Shown: positions 1-7,758 of the stretch, piece after piece | Numbering within the stretch: the stretch's first letter is position 1 | Layout: every line of letters begins with the position of its first letter | Assembly: GCA_948663505.1 (NCBI GenBank) | Contig: CAPNAQ010000023.1 | Coordinates: 1-16,470, forward strand | Source of the DNA: an uncultured Clostridia bacterium | Lineage (GTDB): Bacteria; Bacillota; Clostridia; TANB77; CAG-508 | Length of the DNA: 16,470 nt | Direction of reading: 5' to 3' | Notes under the pieces: model-generated | Told to the model about the DNA's origin: nothing | What the model saw: the letters and a program-made list of their open reading frames with translations, nothing else | Databases searched by the model: none | Translations under genes and position numbers: made by a program

Positions 1-74
1 AAAAAAGTATTGTTAAAAAAAGGAAAATAATATATAATATTAAAGAAATTTATAGAAAAAGGAAAGATGATTAA

Positions 75-239
75 ATGAAGTTTGATTTTGATGAAATTAA
101 TAATAGAGATCAGATAGAAATAATGTATTTACAAACACAGATGGAGCAAAAACAAATACAAGGAAAACAAAAATATGGATTTAATTTAGACTCATTATAT
201 AATAAAGCAGAAAATATTGAACAAAATTTTGATCTTTAA
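75..239 (+). CDS. Small hypothetical protein (54 aa)
   Basis: A short ORF starting ATG at 75 and ending TAA at 237-239. An AGGAAAG-type ribosome binding site lies at about 60-66. The product starts MKFDFDEINN and is rich in Gln, Asn, Lys and Glu, especially in the middle (TQMEQKQIQGKQ). It has no membrane segment, no Cys and no recognisable motif. It lies 59 bases before the first ABC exporter gene in the same direction, so it may be cotranscribed with it. I do not recognise a family. The ribosome binding site and the lack of overlap with any other gene support it being real, but its length makes this tentative. Confidence 0.45.
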   Translation: MKFDFDEINNRDQIEIMYLQTQMEQKQIQGKQKYGFNLDSLYNKAENIEQNFDL

Positions 240-298
240 ATTTTATGATAAGCTCTAAAGATTTAAAAAATTAAAATAATACTTAGGAAGAGAAAGTT

Positions 299-2044
299 AT
301 GAAAGAAGTTATAATAAATACAATAAAAAAATACAAATGGAAAATATTAATACAAATTATATTCATAGGAATAAATATATATTTATTAACATATCCATCA
401 ATAATTATTGGTAAAATTATTGATATGTTATATGATTTAGAAAATAACAAACAACAGATATTAAATAGTACATACTACTTGTTAGGAATATGTATTATTT
501 TATTGATTGTAAGGGTAACATGGAAATATTTTGAATGTATAATAGTTAGAAGATTTGAAAGAGATGTAAAAGTAAACCTATTTAAGAGATTTTTAAAATT
601 AAAATTGAAAGACATACAAAATATTAAAAATGGTGAAATTATGTCATACTTTGTAAAAGATGTAAATGAGCTAAGATCAACAGTATATAGAATTTTTTCT
701 CATGGTACAAGAATTATTTTTACATTTATAATTGCAATATTTCAAATGGTACAAAGTGTTAATATATATTTGACTCTTGCTGTAATGGTTCCAATAATTT
801 TTGGAACAATCTTTGTTATAAGAATAAAATCCTATGTTGAGAGAAGCTTCAAAAAATCTCAGGAAATGTTTACACAAATGTCTGAATATATACAAGAGAG
901 TACAGATAGTATAAGAACAACAAAAGCATATTCATGTGAAAGAAGCCAATTAAAAGAATTTATTAAGAAGAATAAGAGAGTAAGACAAAGTAATAATGCT
1001 GTTGATGTATTTTCTAATTTGTTAAAATTAGGCTTAAATGTTTGTTTTGGTAGTTGTTATGCAATCTCTTTAATATATGGTTCAAAATTAGTATTAGAAG
1101 GTAAAATAACAGTTGGTGCATTAGTAACATTTAATGGTTATATAGGGTTATTTGTAGGACCTATTAATTGGCTTCCTAACATGATTTCAAGATTTAAAAG
1201 AGCACAAATTTCTTATAAAAGATTAGATGAAATTTATAAATTAGATTTAGAGAAAATTAATGAGAAAAATACTTTGAAAAAAGATAAATTAGAAGGAAAC
1301 ATTCAAATTAAGAATTTGAGTTTTAGCTATCCAGGTTTTATAGATAGTGCATTAAAAAATATAAATTTAGATATAAAAAAGGGAGAAACATTAGGGATAT
1401 TAGGAACTATAGGAAGTGGAAAAACTACACTAATGAATTTAATTGCAAGATTATATAATGTCCCTGAAGGAAAAATAATAATAGATGGTAAAGATATAAA
1501 TCAAATCCCAATTGAAATATTAAGAAATAATATTTGTTATATAACACAAGATAATTTCTTGTTTTCATCATCATTAAAAGATAATATCAGTTTATTTAAA
1601 GAAGAATATGAAGATGAAGAAATTAAAGACAGTACAAAAAAAGCTATTGTATATGAAGATATTAAAAAGATGCCAGAAGGAATAAATACTGTAATAGGAG
1701 AACGAGGAGGAGATTTATCAGGAGGACAAAAACAAAGAGTAGCAATTTCAAGAGCGTTCTTAAAAGATAGTCCAATATTAATTTTTGATGATACATTTTC
1801 AGCTTTAGATAATAAAACATCTGAAAAATTATTACAAAATATTAAAGAATTATCAAAAGAAAAAACTTGTATTATTATTTCAAACAAAGTATCTGATGTT
1901 AAAAATAGTGATAAAATTATAGTATTAGATAATGGAAATATTGTAGAGAGTGGAAAGCATGAGAATTTAATAAATAATAATGGAATTTATAGTCAATTTT
2001 ATAATCAGCAATCTAGAAAAGCAGAACCAGACTTCTTAAGTTAA
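299..2044 (+). CDS. ABC exporter subunit with degenerate ATPase site (TM287/YheI-like)
   Basis: A 581-aa half-transporter of the type IV (ABCB-like) exporter family: six membrane segments in about residues 15-300 and a nucleotide-binding domain in 335-575. It is normal full length. The ATG at 299 follows AGGAAG at 285-290. Walker A is GTIGSGKT (369-376), the Q-loop Gln is 417 and the signature LSGGQ is 473-477. Walker B ends in Asp-Asp (ILIFDD, 493-498) where the catalytic Glu should be. The H-loop His is replaced by Asn (SNK, 528-530). Loss of these two residues is the known hallmark of the degenerate-site subunit of heterodimeric exporters such as TM287/288, BmrCD/YheIH and LmrCD. The partner is the next gene, whose Walker B (DEA) and H-loop (AHR) are canonical. 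The substrate cannot be read from sequence; drugs, lipids or peptides are all possible. Confidence 0.93.
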   Translation: MKEVIINTIKKYKWKILIQIIFIGINIYLLTYPSIIIGKIIDMLYDLENNKQQILNSTYYLLGICIILLIVRVTWKYFECIIVRRFERDVKVNLFKRFLKLKLKDIQNIKNGEIMSYFVKDVNELRSTVYRIFSHGTRIIFTFIIAIFQMVQSVNIYLTLAVMVPIIFGTIFVIRIKSYVERSFKKSQEMFTQMSEYIQESTDSIRTTKAYSCERSQLKEFIKKNKRVRQSNNAVDVFSNLLKLGLNVCFGSCYAISLIYGSKLVLEGKITVGALVTFNGYIGLFVGPINWLPNMISRFKRAQISYKRLDEIYKLDLEKINEKNTLKKDKLEGNIQIKNLSFSYPGFIDSALKNINLDIKKGETLGILGTIGSGKTTLMNLIARLYNVPEGKIIIDGKDINQIPIEILRNNICYITQDNFLFSSSLKDNISLFKEEYEDEEIKDSTKKAIVYEDIKKMPEGINTVIGERGGDLSGGQKQRVAISRAFLKDSPILIFDDTFSALDNKTSEKLLQNIKELSKEKTCIIISNKVSDVKNSDKIIVLDNGNIVESGKHENLINNNGIYSQFYNQQSRKAEPDFLS

Positions 2045-2084
2045 AATAAGATAATGAGCGAAGCGAAAAGGCTACAGAGACAAG

Positions 2085-2149
2085 ATTTGGCAGACGAAGT
2101 TTTTGAAAAAAACTTTGGATGACGATGAACGAGCGAAGCGAAGTGAAAG
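2085..2149 (+). repeat. Dispersed repeat A, copy 1, with internal hairpin
   Basis: A 65-bp element between the two ABC genes, starting ATTTGGCAGACGA and ending GAGCGAAGCGAAGTGAAAG. A second copy is at 15246-15312. Outside the hairpin the two copies are identical. The hairpin here is AAGTTTTT (2097-2104), loop GAA, AAAAACTT (2108-2115). GAGCGAAGCGAA also occurs once more just upstream at 2056-2067, which looks like the tail of a truncated further copy. The element is much richer in G and C than its surroundings. It is read through by the frame leading into the next gene, but it is not part of that protein. Confidence 0.8.
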
Positions 2150-2159
2150 TGAGGCACAT

Positions 2160-3910
2160 ATGAAGAGTAAAACAATAAGCAGAATACATAAAATGTTAAA
2201 ACCAGAAGCAAAAGCAATCATAATAATATCAATATTAGCAATACTAGTAAACATAGGAGAAGTAATAAAACCATATTTAGTAAAAATCACAATAGACAAC
2301 TATTTAAGTGAAGGACTGTGGCAAAAAGGAATCATGACAATAGGTATTATAGGAAGTATATATATAGGAATAGTATTAATTGGAAATATATTAGACTTTC
2401 TTGTAAGTACAACAACAAGTATGGTTGGAGAAAATGTCATATATACAATAAGAAACAAATTATATAAATATATACAAAATGCTAATATACCATTTCATGA
2501 TAAGACAGCCTCTGGAACATTATTTGTAAGAATTACAAGTGATGTTGAAGATATAACTACATTTTTTAAAGATGTTATAACAACAATAGTAAAAGACATA
2601 GTTATGGTAATAGCATTAGCATTAATGATGTTATCAATAAACTATAAATTAGCACTACTATGTTTCTTAATATTACCAGTAGTTATATTAACATCAGTAA
2701 TAATAATTAAAATTAGTAGAAAAGCACAAGAATATTCAAAAAAGGCAAAGACAAAATTAAATATATTTTTATCTGAATCAATATATGGTGTTAAATTAAT
2801 TAAAATATTTAATAGGCAATATGAAAAAGTAAAAGAATGTTCAGAGTTATGTAATAACTTTTGTAAATCTAGAACACCAACAGCATTTACAGAAGGATTT
2901 ATGGTTGCATTTATGGTAATATTTGAAAATTTAGGAGTGTCAATAATTACGTGGATTTGTGTAAACAAATTATTTAATATAAATTTAGATGTTGGTATAA
3001 TATATATATTTATAACATATTTAAAGCAAATGTTTGAACCAATACAAAGAATTGTAGAAAATTTTGAAACAATACAAGAGGCAATTGTCTCAATAAATAA
3101 AATCTATGATATTTTAGAACATAAAGAATATTTAGAGGATTTTGAAAAAGGAATAGAATTAGAACAAGTAAAAGGTAAAATTGAATTTAAAAACGTTTGG
3201 TTTGCATATGAAAGTGAAAATTGGATTTTAAAAGATATCAGTTTTACAATAGAGGCACGGACAAAGTATTGCATTAGTTGGTAGAACAGGTTCACGGAAA
3301 AACAACAATTATAAATCTAATTAACAGATTCTATGAGATACAAAAAGGTGAGATTTTGCTAGATGGAGTAAATATAAAAGATATTAATTTACATTGCCTT
3401 AGAAAGAAAGTTGGAATAATACTGCAAGATCCATTTATATTTGCAAAAAGTATTAAAGATAATATAGAATTAAATGAGAATCTGACAGATGAAGCAGTAA
3501 GAGAGACAATTAGATTATCTTCTGCTGAAGATTTTGTAAATTTACTTCCTAATGGTATAGATGAAATAGCTCATGAAAGAGGAAGTTCATTTTCAGCAGG
3601 CCAAAAGCAACTATTGGCATTTGCAAGAATTTTTGCACATGATCCTTCAATATTTATTTTGGATGAGGCAACTGCAAATATTGATACAAGAACAGAAGAA
3701 TTAATTCAACAATCAATTGATAAAATTTCAAAAGAAAAGACATCAATTTTTATTGCACATAGATTATCTACAATTGTTAATGTTGATAAAATTATTGTGT
3801 TAAATAATGGTGAAATTTTAGAGCAAGGAAATCATAATCAACTTATGGCTAATCCTGAAGGTTATTATTCTAAGTTGTATAATGCATATTATACGAATTT
3901 AACAGTGTAA
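2160..3910 (+). pseudogene. ABC exporter subunit with consensus ATPase site (TM288/YheH-like), double frameshift
   Basis: This is the partner of the preceding exporter gene. Translation starts at ATG 2160 (MKSKTISRIHK), downstream of repeat A, with GTGAGG just upstream. The frame is open to residue 366 (SFTIEA) and then runs into a stop at 3282-3284. Removing one C at 3258 and one C at 3295 restores a single 582-aa protein of normal family length, with text AGQSIALVGRTGSGKTT, a perfect Walker A. After the lesion the signature is FSAGQ instead of LSGGQ, Walker B is FILDEA with the catalytic Glu, and the H-loop is AHRLS. A noncanonical signature here fits the model, because it faces the degenerate Walker A/B of the partner. 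As written the gene gives a membrane half without ATPase. Either it is a recent pseudogene or the two insertions are sequence errors. Confidence 0.85.
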
Positions 3911-3952
3911 AAGTAATATTTAAGTCTTGTTTTTTTATAAAATATATTACTT
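3911..3952. repeat. AT-rich inverted repeat after the ABC operon
   Basis: AAGTAATAT (3911-3919) and ATATTACTT (3944-3952) form a perfect 9-bp stem around a 24-base loop that includes a T-run. No T-run follows the stem on either strand, so it is not a typical intrinsic terminator. It lies directly after the stop codon of the second ABC gene and may still mark the 3' end of that transcript. Confidence 0.35.
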
Positions 3953-3997
3953 AGAAAAAATGAAACTTTAAAAGAATATTATTAAATGGAGGAAAGT

Positions 3998-4534
3998 ATG
4001 AAAGTATTAGTTATATCAGACATACATGGTTCAGGATATTATGCAGAACAAATAAATAAAATAAATAAAAGAGAAGACCCAGAAAAAATAATAATATTAG
4101 GAGATATATATTATCATGGACCAAGAAATGAATTAAGTCAAGAATACAATCCAATGAAAGTTGCAGAAGTACTAAATTCATTAAAAGACAAGTTACTAGT
4201 AATAAAGGGAAACTGTGATGCAGAAGTAGATGAAATGATTTCAGAATTTAAATTTGAGGATCATATCTTAATGAAAATTAATGGAAAAAACTATTATTTT
4301 ACACATGGACACAAATATAATATAGAAAATATACCATATGAAGATTTTGATATTATGATATATGGTCATATACATCAGGGATTTATACAAGAAAAAGAAG
4401 GATATATATTTGCCAATACAGGGTCAATATCATTACCGAAGTGTAATTCAGAGCATAGTTATATAATATTAGATGAAAATAATATAACATTAAAAAAAGT
4501 TGATGGTGAGATATTACAAGAATATAAATTTTAA
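3998..4534 (+). CDS. YfcE/MJ0936-type metallophosphoesterase
   Basis: A 178-aa cytoplasmic phosphodiesterase of the calcineurin-like superfamily. It has the full set of metal-binding motifs in order: DIH (8-10), GD (35-36), GNCD (71-74), THGH (102-105) and GHIH (123-126). The length matches E. coli YfcE (184 aa), which hydrolyses model phosphodiesters in a metal-dependent way; the natural substrate is unknown. I place the start at ATG 3998 because GGAGG (3988-3992) sits just ahead of it. The upstream in-frame ATG at 3986 would add four residues (MEES) encoded by the ribosome binding site itself. The gene is 21 bases ahead of the TVP38-family gene, probably in one transcript that ends at the terminator at 5286-5322. 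Confidence 0.92.
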   Translation: MKVLVISDIHGSGYYAEQINKINKREDPEKIIILGDIYYHGPRNELSQEYNPMKVAEVLNSLKDKLLVIKGNCDAEVDEMISEFKFEDHILMKINGKNYYFTHGHKYNIENIPYEDFDIMIYGHIHQGFIQEKEGYIFANTGSISLPKCNSEHSYIILDENNITLKKVDGEILQEYKF

Positions 4535-4555
4535 AAAAGAAAGAAGAAACAAAAA

Positions 4556-5287
4556 ATGAAACAAGATAATAAAATAAAAATCCTCAAAATAATTACATTA
4601 ATAATAGTAATAGCTATTTTAATAATTGCTACAATACAAATGATACCAATAATGAAACAAATAAATACACCAGAAGGACAAGCTGAATTTAAAGAAAAAG
4701 TTAGTGAATCAAGTTTTAATGGAGTATTAATGATATTTGGTTTAGAAGTAGCCCAAGTATTGTTAGCAGTCTTACCAGGAGAGCCAATAGAAATATTAGC
4801 AGGACTATGTTTTGGACCAATATGGGGAACAATTTTAATAATGGTATCTGCTTTTATAATAACATGTGTGATATATTTTTTAGTAAGAAAGATGGGTAGA
4901 AATTTTATATATGCATTCTTTTCAAAAGAAAAAGTTGATAAACTTGAAAAAAGTAAATTATTTAATGACGAGAAAAAAATAGAAATGGTAATGGCAATAT
5001 TATTTATAGTACCTGGTACACCAAAAGATTTATTAGTTTATTTAGGTGGATTATTACCAATAAAACCATCAAGATTTATTGTAATATCAACATTATTAAG
5101 ATTTCCATCAATAATATCATCAACAATAGCAGGTGATAATATTTTAGAAGGAAATTGGAGTGTAACTATATTAGCTTATATAATAACATTTTTAATAACA
5201 TTTGTAATAATATTCTTTGTTAATAAATTAGATAAAAATAAAACAACAGAAGATATACTTCAATCATTAAAAAATAAAGAATTGTAA
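4556..5287 (+). CDS. TVP38/TMEM64 family (DedA/VTT) membrane protein
   Basis: A 243-aa polytopic membrane protein. A first helix lies at about residues 8-30. The VTT/SNARE-associated core follows: a segment around LPGEPIEILAGLCFGPIWG, a helix, a charged cytoplasmic stretch, the PGTPKDLLVYLGGLLPI segment and the conserved Arg-Phe-Pro turn (LLRFPSIISSTIAG). A long last helix (IITFLITFVIIFFV) ends in a Lys-rich tail. These motifs and the size are typical of the family, whose DedA-superfamily members work in lipid scrambling and membrane homeostasis; the exact role here is unknown. It follows the phosphoesterase by 21 bases and is closed by a terminator that begins inside its stop codon region. 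The ribosome binding site (AAGAAAGAAG) is weak, which suggests translation linked to the upstream gene. Confidence 0.9.
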   Translation: MKQDNKIKILKIITLIIVIAILIIATIQMIPIMKQINTPEGQAEFKEKVSESSFNGVLMIFGLEVAQVLLAVLPGEPIEILAGLCFGPIWGTILIMVSAFIITCVIYFLVRKMGRNFIYAFFSKEKVDKLEKSKLFNDEKKIEMVMAILFIVPGTPKDLLVYLGGLLPIKPSRFIVISTLLRFPSIISSTIAGDNILEGNWSVTILAYIITFLITFVIIFFVNKLDKNKTTEDILQSLKNKEL

Positions 5288-5322
5288 ATGTCCATCAGGG
5301 ACGTTTCTTTTTGGACATTTTT
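5286..5322 (+). terminator. Intrinsic terminator; repeat B copy 1
   Basis: AAATGTCC (5286-5293) pairs with GGACATTT (5313-5320), giving an 8-bp stem, and the 3' arm runs into TTTTT. The 19-base loop contains AGGGAC followed by GTTTCT. The layout TGTCC...AGGGAC...GGACAT is the same as the palindromes at 15312-15332 and 16326-16357. This terminator is therefore a member of that dispersed repeat family. Confidence 0.75.
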
Positions 5323-5387
5323 AGAAGTTTGTATAAAATTGGAAATTATGGAAATACTTAAATTAATACATATCCAAGGAGGTACAA

Positions 5388-5732
5388 ATGGAATCGAGTA
5401 ATTTAAAAAATATGGTTGTTTTAAAAAATTTGCCATCAAATATTGTTGATGAAGCGATAATTGTTTTAAAGGCTAATAAGAAAGTTAGAAAATTACAGAA
5501 GGTAGAAAAAAATAGCAAATCTGTTAATAAAAATGAGAGTAAGAAAGATAAAGATTATATTTTAAAAGAAGCGGAAATGCTTATTAATAGCTATATTTCT
5601 AAAATTGAAAATAAGGAGAAGAAAGATTTTAATAATAAAAGTTTAAAAGAAAAATATAAGAAGTTAAAAAATTATGCAATTGCATCAACGGTTGTTTGCA
5701 TATTACAGACTTTAATATTATTTGCTAAGTGA
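5388..5732 (+). CDS. Hypothetical lysine-rich tail-anchored protein (114 aa)
   Basis: An unrecognised protein preceded by a strong ribosome binding site, AAGGAGG (5376-5382), five bases before the ATG. Residues 1-30 (LPSNIVDEAIIVLKAN) are the most protein-like, ordered part. Residues 31-93 are a very Lys/Asn/Glu-rich, probably helical and partly disordered stretch. Residues 94-113 (NYAIASTVVCILQTLILFAK) form a single C-terminal membrane helix with no signal peptide. This predicts a cytoplasmic protein anchored by its tail. It stands alone between the TVP38 terminator and a strong hairpin at 5770-5837, so it looks like a single-gene transcript. A possible promoter is TTGTAT (5329-5334) with AATACT (5353-5358), spacer 18, but it is weak. 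Confidence 0.75.
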   Translation: MESSNLKNMVVLKNLPSNIVDEAIIVLKANKKVRKLQKVEKNSKSVNKNESKKDKDYILKEAEMLINSYISKIENKEKKDFNNKSLKEKYKKLKNYAIASTVVCILQTLILFAK

Positions 5733-5769
5733 TTCACACAAATTTTCTAAAATAAATTTGATAGTAAAC

Positions 5770-5837
5770 AAAGACGATGCATGAGAAGTAATTTAAAAGG
5801 TCAGAAAATTTTAAATTACTTCTCATGTATCGTCTTT
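5770..5837. terminator. Long near-perfect hairpin (29-bp stem), probable bidirectional terminator
   Basis: The arms are 5770-5798 and 5809-5837 with a 10-base loop (GGTCAGAAAA). All 29 positions pair, with a single G-U. The outer end is AAAGACGAT/ATCGTCTTT and the inner end AATTTAAAA/TTTTAAATT. A moderately T-rich stretch follows on the plus strand (CTTTATTGTGTATTTTC) and on the minus strand (CTTTGTTTAC). It lies 37 bases after the tail-anchored gene. It could be its terminator or a small palindromic mobile element. The following 165 bases up to 6002 are AT-rich and hold only the 5' region of the next gene. Confidence 0.6.
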
Positions 5838-6002
5838 ATTGTGTATTTTCTAAATTATATATTAAATTTGAGCGATAATAATAATTTTATTTTACATTCT
5901 AAAAATAAAATCATAAAAGAAAATAAAAAACATATGATTAAAAAAGAGAAATTTTGAAAAAATTTAGAAGAATATAAACAAGCAAAGTGAAGGGGAGAAA
6001 AA

Positions 6003-6971
6003 ATGGAGAGGATACTATCAGTTGAAGAGAAAATAAGGAGAGCAGAAGAAATATATGCAAGAAAGCAAGAAGGAAACAAAACAAGAACTGCAACAGTAAA
6101 TATAAATGATACAAACAAAAAAGACGCAAAATTATTAAAAAAAATGGCAATACAAATAATAATAAGTTTAGGGATATATTTTTCTATATACATAATACAA
6201 AATGGAAATTACATATTTTCAGAAAACATATTAAAGAAAGTGAATGAAATATTATCATATGACACAAACTTTCAGGAAATATATGAAGGAGTAAAAACAC
6301 AAATAAACAATTTTAAAAATATGCAAAAGGATGGAGCAATAGGCGGAGCAAGAGAAGATAATAAAGAAGAGCAAGAAAATCAACAAAGTGAAGAAGAACA
6401 AAATAAAGAACAAACATCTGGAGAAGAAACAGAAAACAACGATGAAAATAATAATGAACAAAAAGAAAATACTATACAACAAAATGAGCAAAAAGATCAA
6501 TCACAACAAGAAACACAAGTAGAAAGCAGTGAACAACCAAGAGAAATGACACAAGAAGAAAAAGATATAGCAGATATAAAAGCAACAACAACATTTATAA
6601 AACCAGTAGAAGGAAAAATTAGTTCAAAATATGGACCAAGAAATCCAACAACAAGTACAGTACCAAAAAATCATACAGGAACTGATATAGCTGCAGCATT
6701 AGGAACAAAAATAAAAGCAGCAACTAGTGGCGAAGTAGTACTAGCTTCAGAAAAAGGAGATTATGGAAAACATTTAAAAATACAAATAGGAGATGTAACC
6801 ATAATATATGCACATTGTAATGCATTATATGTTAAGCAAGGGGACAAAGTAGAGCAGGGTCAAGAAATTGCAGAAGTAGGTTCAACAGGAAATTCAACAG
6901 GACCACATCTTCACTTTGAAATAAGAATATCAGAACGAATAATAGATCCAGAAAAAATACTAGAGATATAA
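6003..6971 (+). CDS. Membrane-anchored M23 (LytM) peptidase domain protein, SpoIVFA-like by context
   Basis: A 322-aa protein. Residues 1-45 are a basic cytoplasmic start and 46-66 one membrane helix (MAIQIIISLGIYFSIYII). Residues 110-190 are a Glu/Gln/Asn-rich disordered linker, and the M23/LytM domain is at about 197-320. The zinc ligands of active M23 enzymes are present: H224 and D228 (HTGTD) and H304 (PHLHFE). The helper His 271 (YAH) is also there. The domain would lie outside the membrane, or in the space between forespore and mother cell. The next gene is an M50 protease. In Bacillus the same pair is spoIVFA-spoIVFB, where SpoIVFA holds SpoIVFB inactive until sigma-K activation; its LytM domain there is not known as an active enzyme. 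Intact active-site residues here leave real peptidoglycan cutting possible. The ATG follows GGGGAG. The link to SpoIVFA rests on context and layout. Confidence 0.85.
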   Translation: MERILSVEEKIRRAEEIYARKQEGNKTRTATVNINDTNKKDAKLLKKMAIQIIISLGIYFSIYIIQNGNYIFSENILKKVNEILSYDTNFQEIYEGVKTQINNFKNMQKDGAIGGAREDNKEEQENQQSEEEQNKEQTSGEETENNDENNNEQKENTIQQNEQKDQSQQETQVESSEQPREMTQEEKDIADIKATTTFIKPVEGKISSKYGPRNPTTSTVPKNHTGTDIAAALGTKIKAATSGEVVLASEKGDYGKHLKIQIGDVTIIYAHCNALYVKQGDKVEQGQEIAEVGSTGNSTGPHLHFEIRISERIIDPEKILEI

Positions 6972-7016
6972 TTAAATAAACACATTACAAAGAAAATAAA
7001 AGGGTGAATTATAAAT

Positions 7017-7670
7017 ATGAGATTTAGAATAGATTTAAAGATATTTATTTTTATAATACTATTTTACTTTACTAAGCAAATAGAATTATATGTAATGATG
7101 TTAATATTTGCAATAATACATGAATTGGGGCATTTAACTGTAGGAATATTGCTAAAAATGAGGCCAGAGAAGATAGAAATAATGCCATTTGGATTAACAA
7201 TATCATTTAAAATAAACACTATAGATTATAATAAAAAAGTAAAAAAGGCAAATCTATTAGAAATTAAAAAGATAATAGTAGCATTAGCAGGACCAGTAAT
7301 AAATTTAATGTTATGTATTATTGCATATAGCATAAATATACATACAGTACAAAGAACAATGATAATATACAGTAATTTTTTAATTGCGGCTTTTAATATG
7401 ATACCAATATATCCACTAGATGGAGGAAGAATTTTAAAAGGAATATTAGCTATTAATTTTGGTAAGAGAGTTTCAGAAAAATATATAAATGAAATATCAA
7501 TAATTACAACAATAATAATGACAGCAATATCAAGTATTTTGATTTTGTATTTAAAAAATATTGCAGTATTCTTTATAGATATGTATTTGTGGTATTTGGT
7601 TATAAAAGAAATGAGAAAATATAATAAAAGAGAATTATTATATAAACAAATTGAGAAAATATGTGTGTGA
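7017..7670 (+). CDS. spoIVFB: M50 site-2-type intramembrane metalloprotease, SpoIVFB-like
   Basis: A 217-aa multi-helix membrane protein with HELGH at residues 35-39 and the second motif NMIPIYPLDGGRI at 127-139. The latter supplies the third zinc ligand (Asp 135) and has YPLDGG where others read NPxDGG. SpoIVFB in Bacillus cuts pro-sigma-K in the mother cell during sporulation. It has 288 residues including a C-terminal CBS domain. This protein ends after the last membrane helices and a short basic tail, so it lacks the CBS domain, as many clostridial members do. It starts at ATG 7017 after AAAGGGTG and lies 45 bases behind the M23 gene, clearly one operon. The M50 family call is certain from motifs; the sporulation role is inferred from the gene pair and the minD neighbourhood. 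Confidence 0.88.
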   Translation: MRFRIDLKIFIFIILFYFTKQIELYVMMLIFAIIHELGHLTVGILLKMRPEKIEIMPFGLTISFKINTIDYNKKVKKANLLEIKKIIVALAGPVINLMLCIIAYSINIHTVQRTMIIYSNFLIAAFNMIPIYPLDGGRILKGILAINFGKRVSEKYINEISIITTIIMTAISSILILYLKNIAVFFIDMYLWYLVIKEMRKYNKRELLYKQIEKICV

Positions 7671-7694
7671 ATCAAAACTTAAAGTATAAATTAA

Positions 7695-7723
7695 TTGCTT
7701 TTTTGTTTTTTATATAGTAAAAT
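7695..7723 (+). promoter_or_regulatory. Sigma-A-type promoter of the pilin-FGE gene
   Basis: TTGCTT (7695-7700), a 17-base T-rich spacer and TAAAAT (7718-7723) lie 35 bases ahead of the start codon at 7759. This is the best promoter-like match in the gap after the M50 gene and separates the two transcripts. Confidence 0.65.
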
Positions 7724-7758
7724 ATGAGTAAAGTTAATGTTTTATAGGAGAACAAAAG

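Noticed and set aside
2103..2159. A longer N-terminus for the second ABC subunit, starting TTG 2103 and reading LDDDERAKRSESEAH
   Set aside because: These codons are repeat A, which occurs again before dusB outside any gene. ATG 2160 with GTGAGG upstream gives the normal family start.
3911..3952. Intrinsic terminator after the ABC operon
   Set aside because: The stem has nearly no G-C pairs, the loop is 24 bases and no T-run follows the 3' arm. It is listed only as an inverted repeat.
6255..6500. Antisense open frame full of Leu/Phe/Ile within the M23 gene
   Set aside because: It is the mirror of the Glu/Lys/Gln-rich linker codons (GAA, AAA, CAA), without a ribosome binding site. The same holds for the antisense frames in minE and the pilin-FGE gene.
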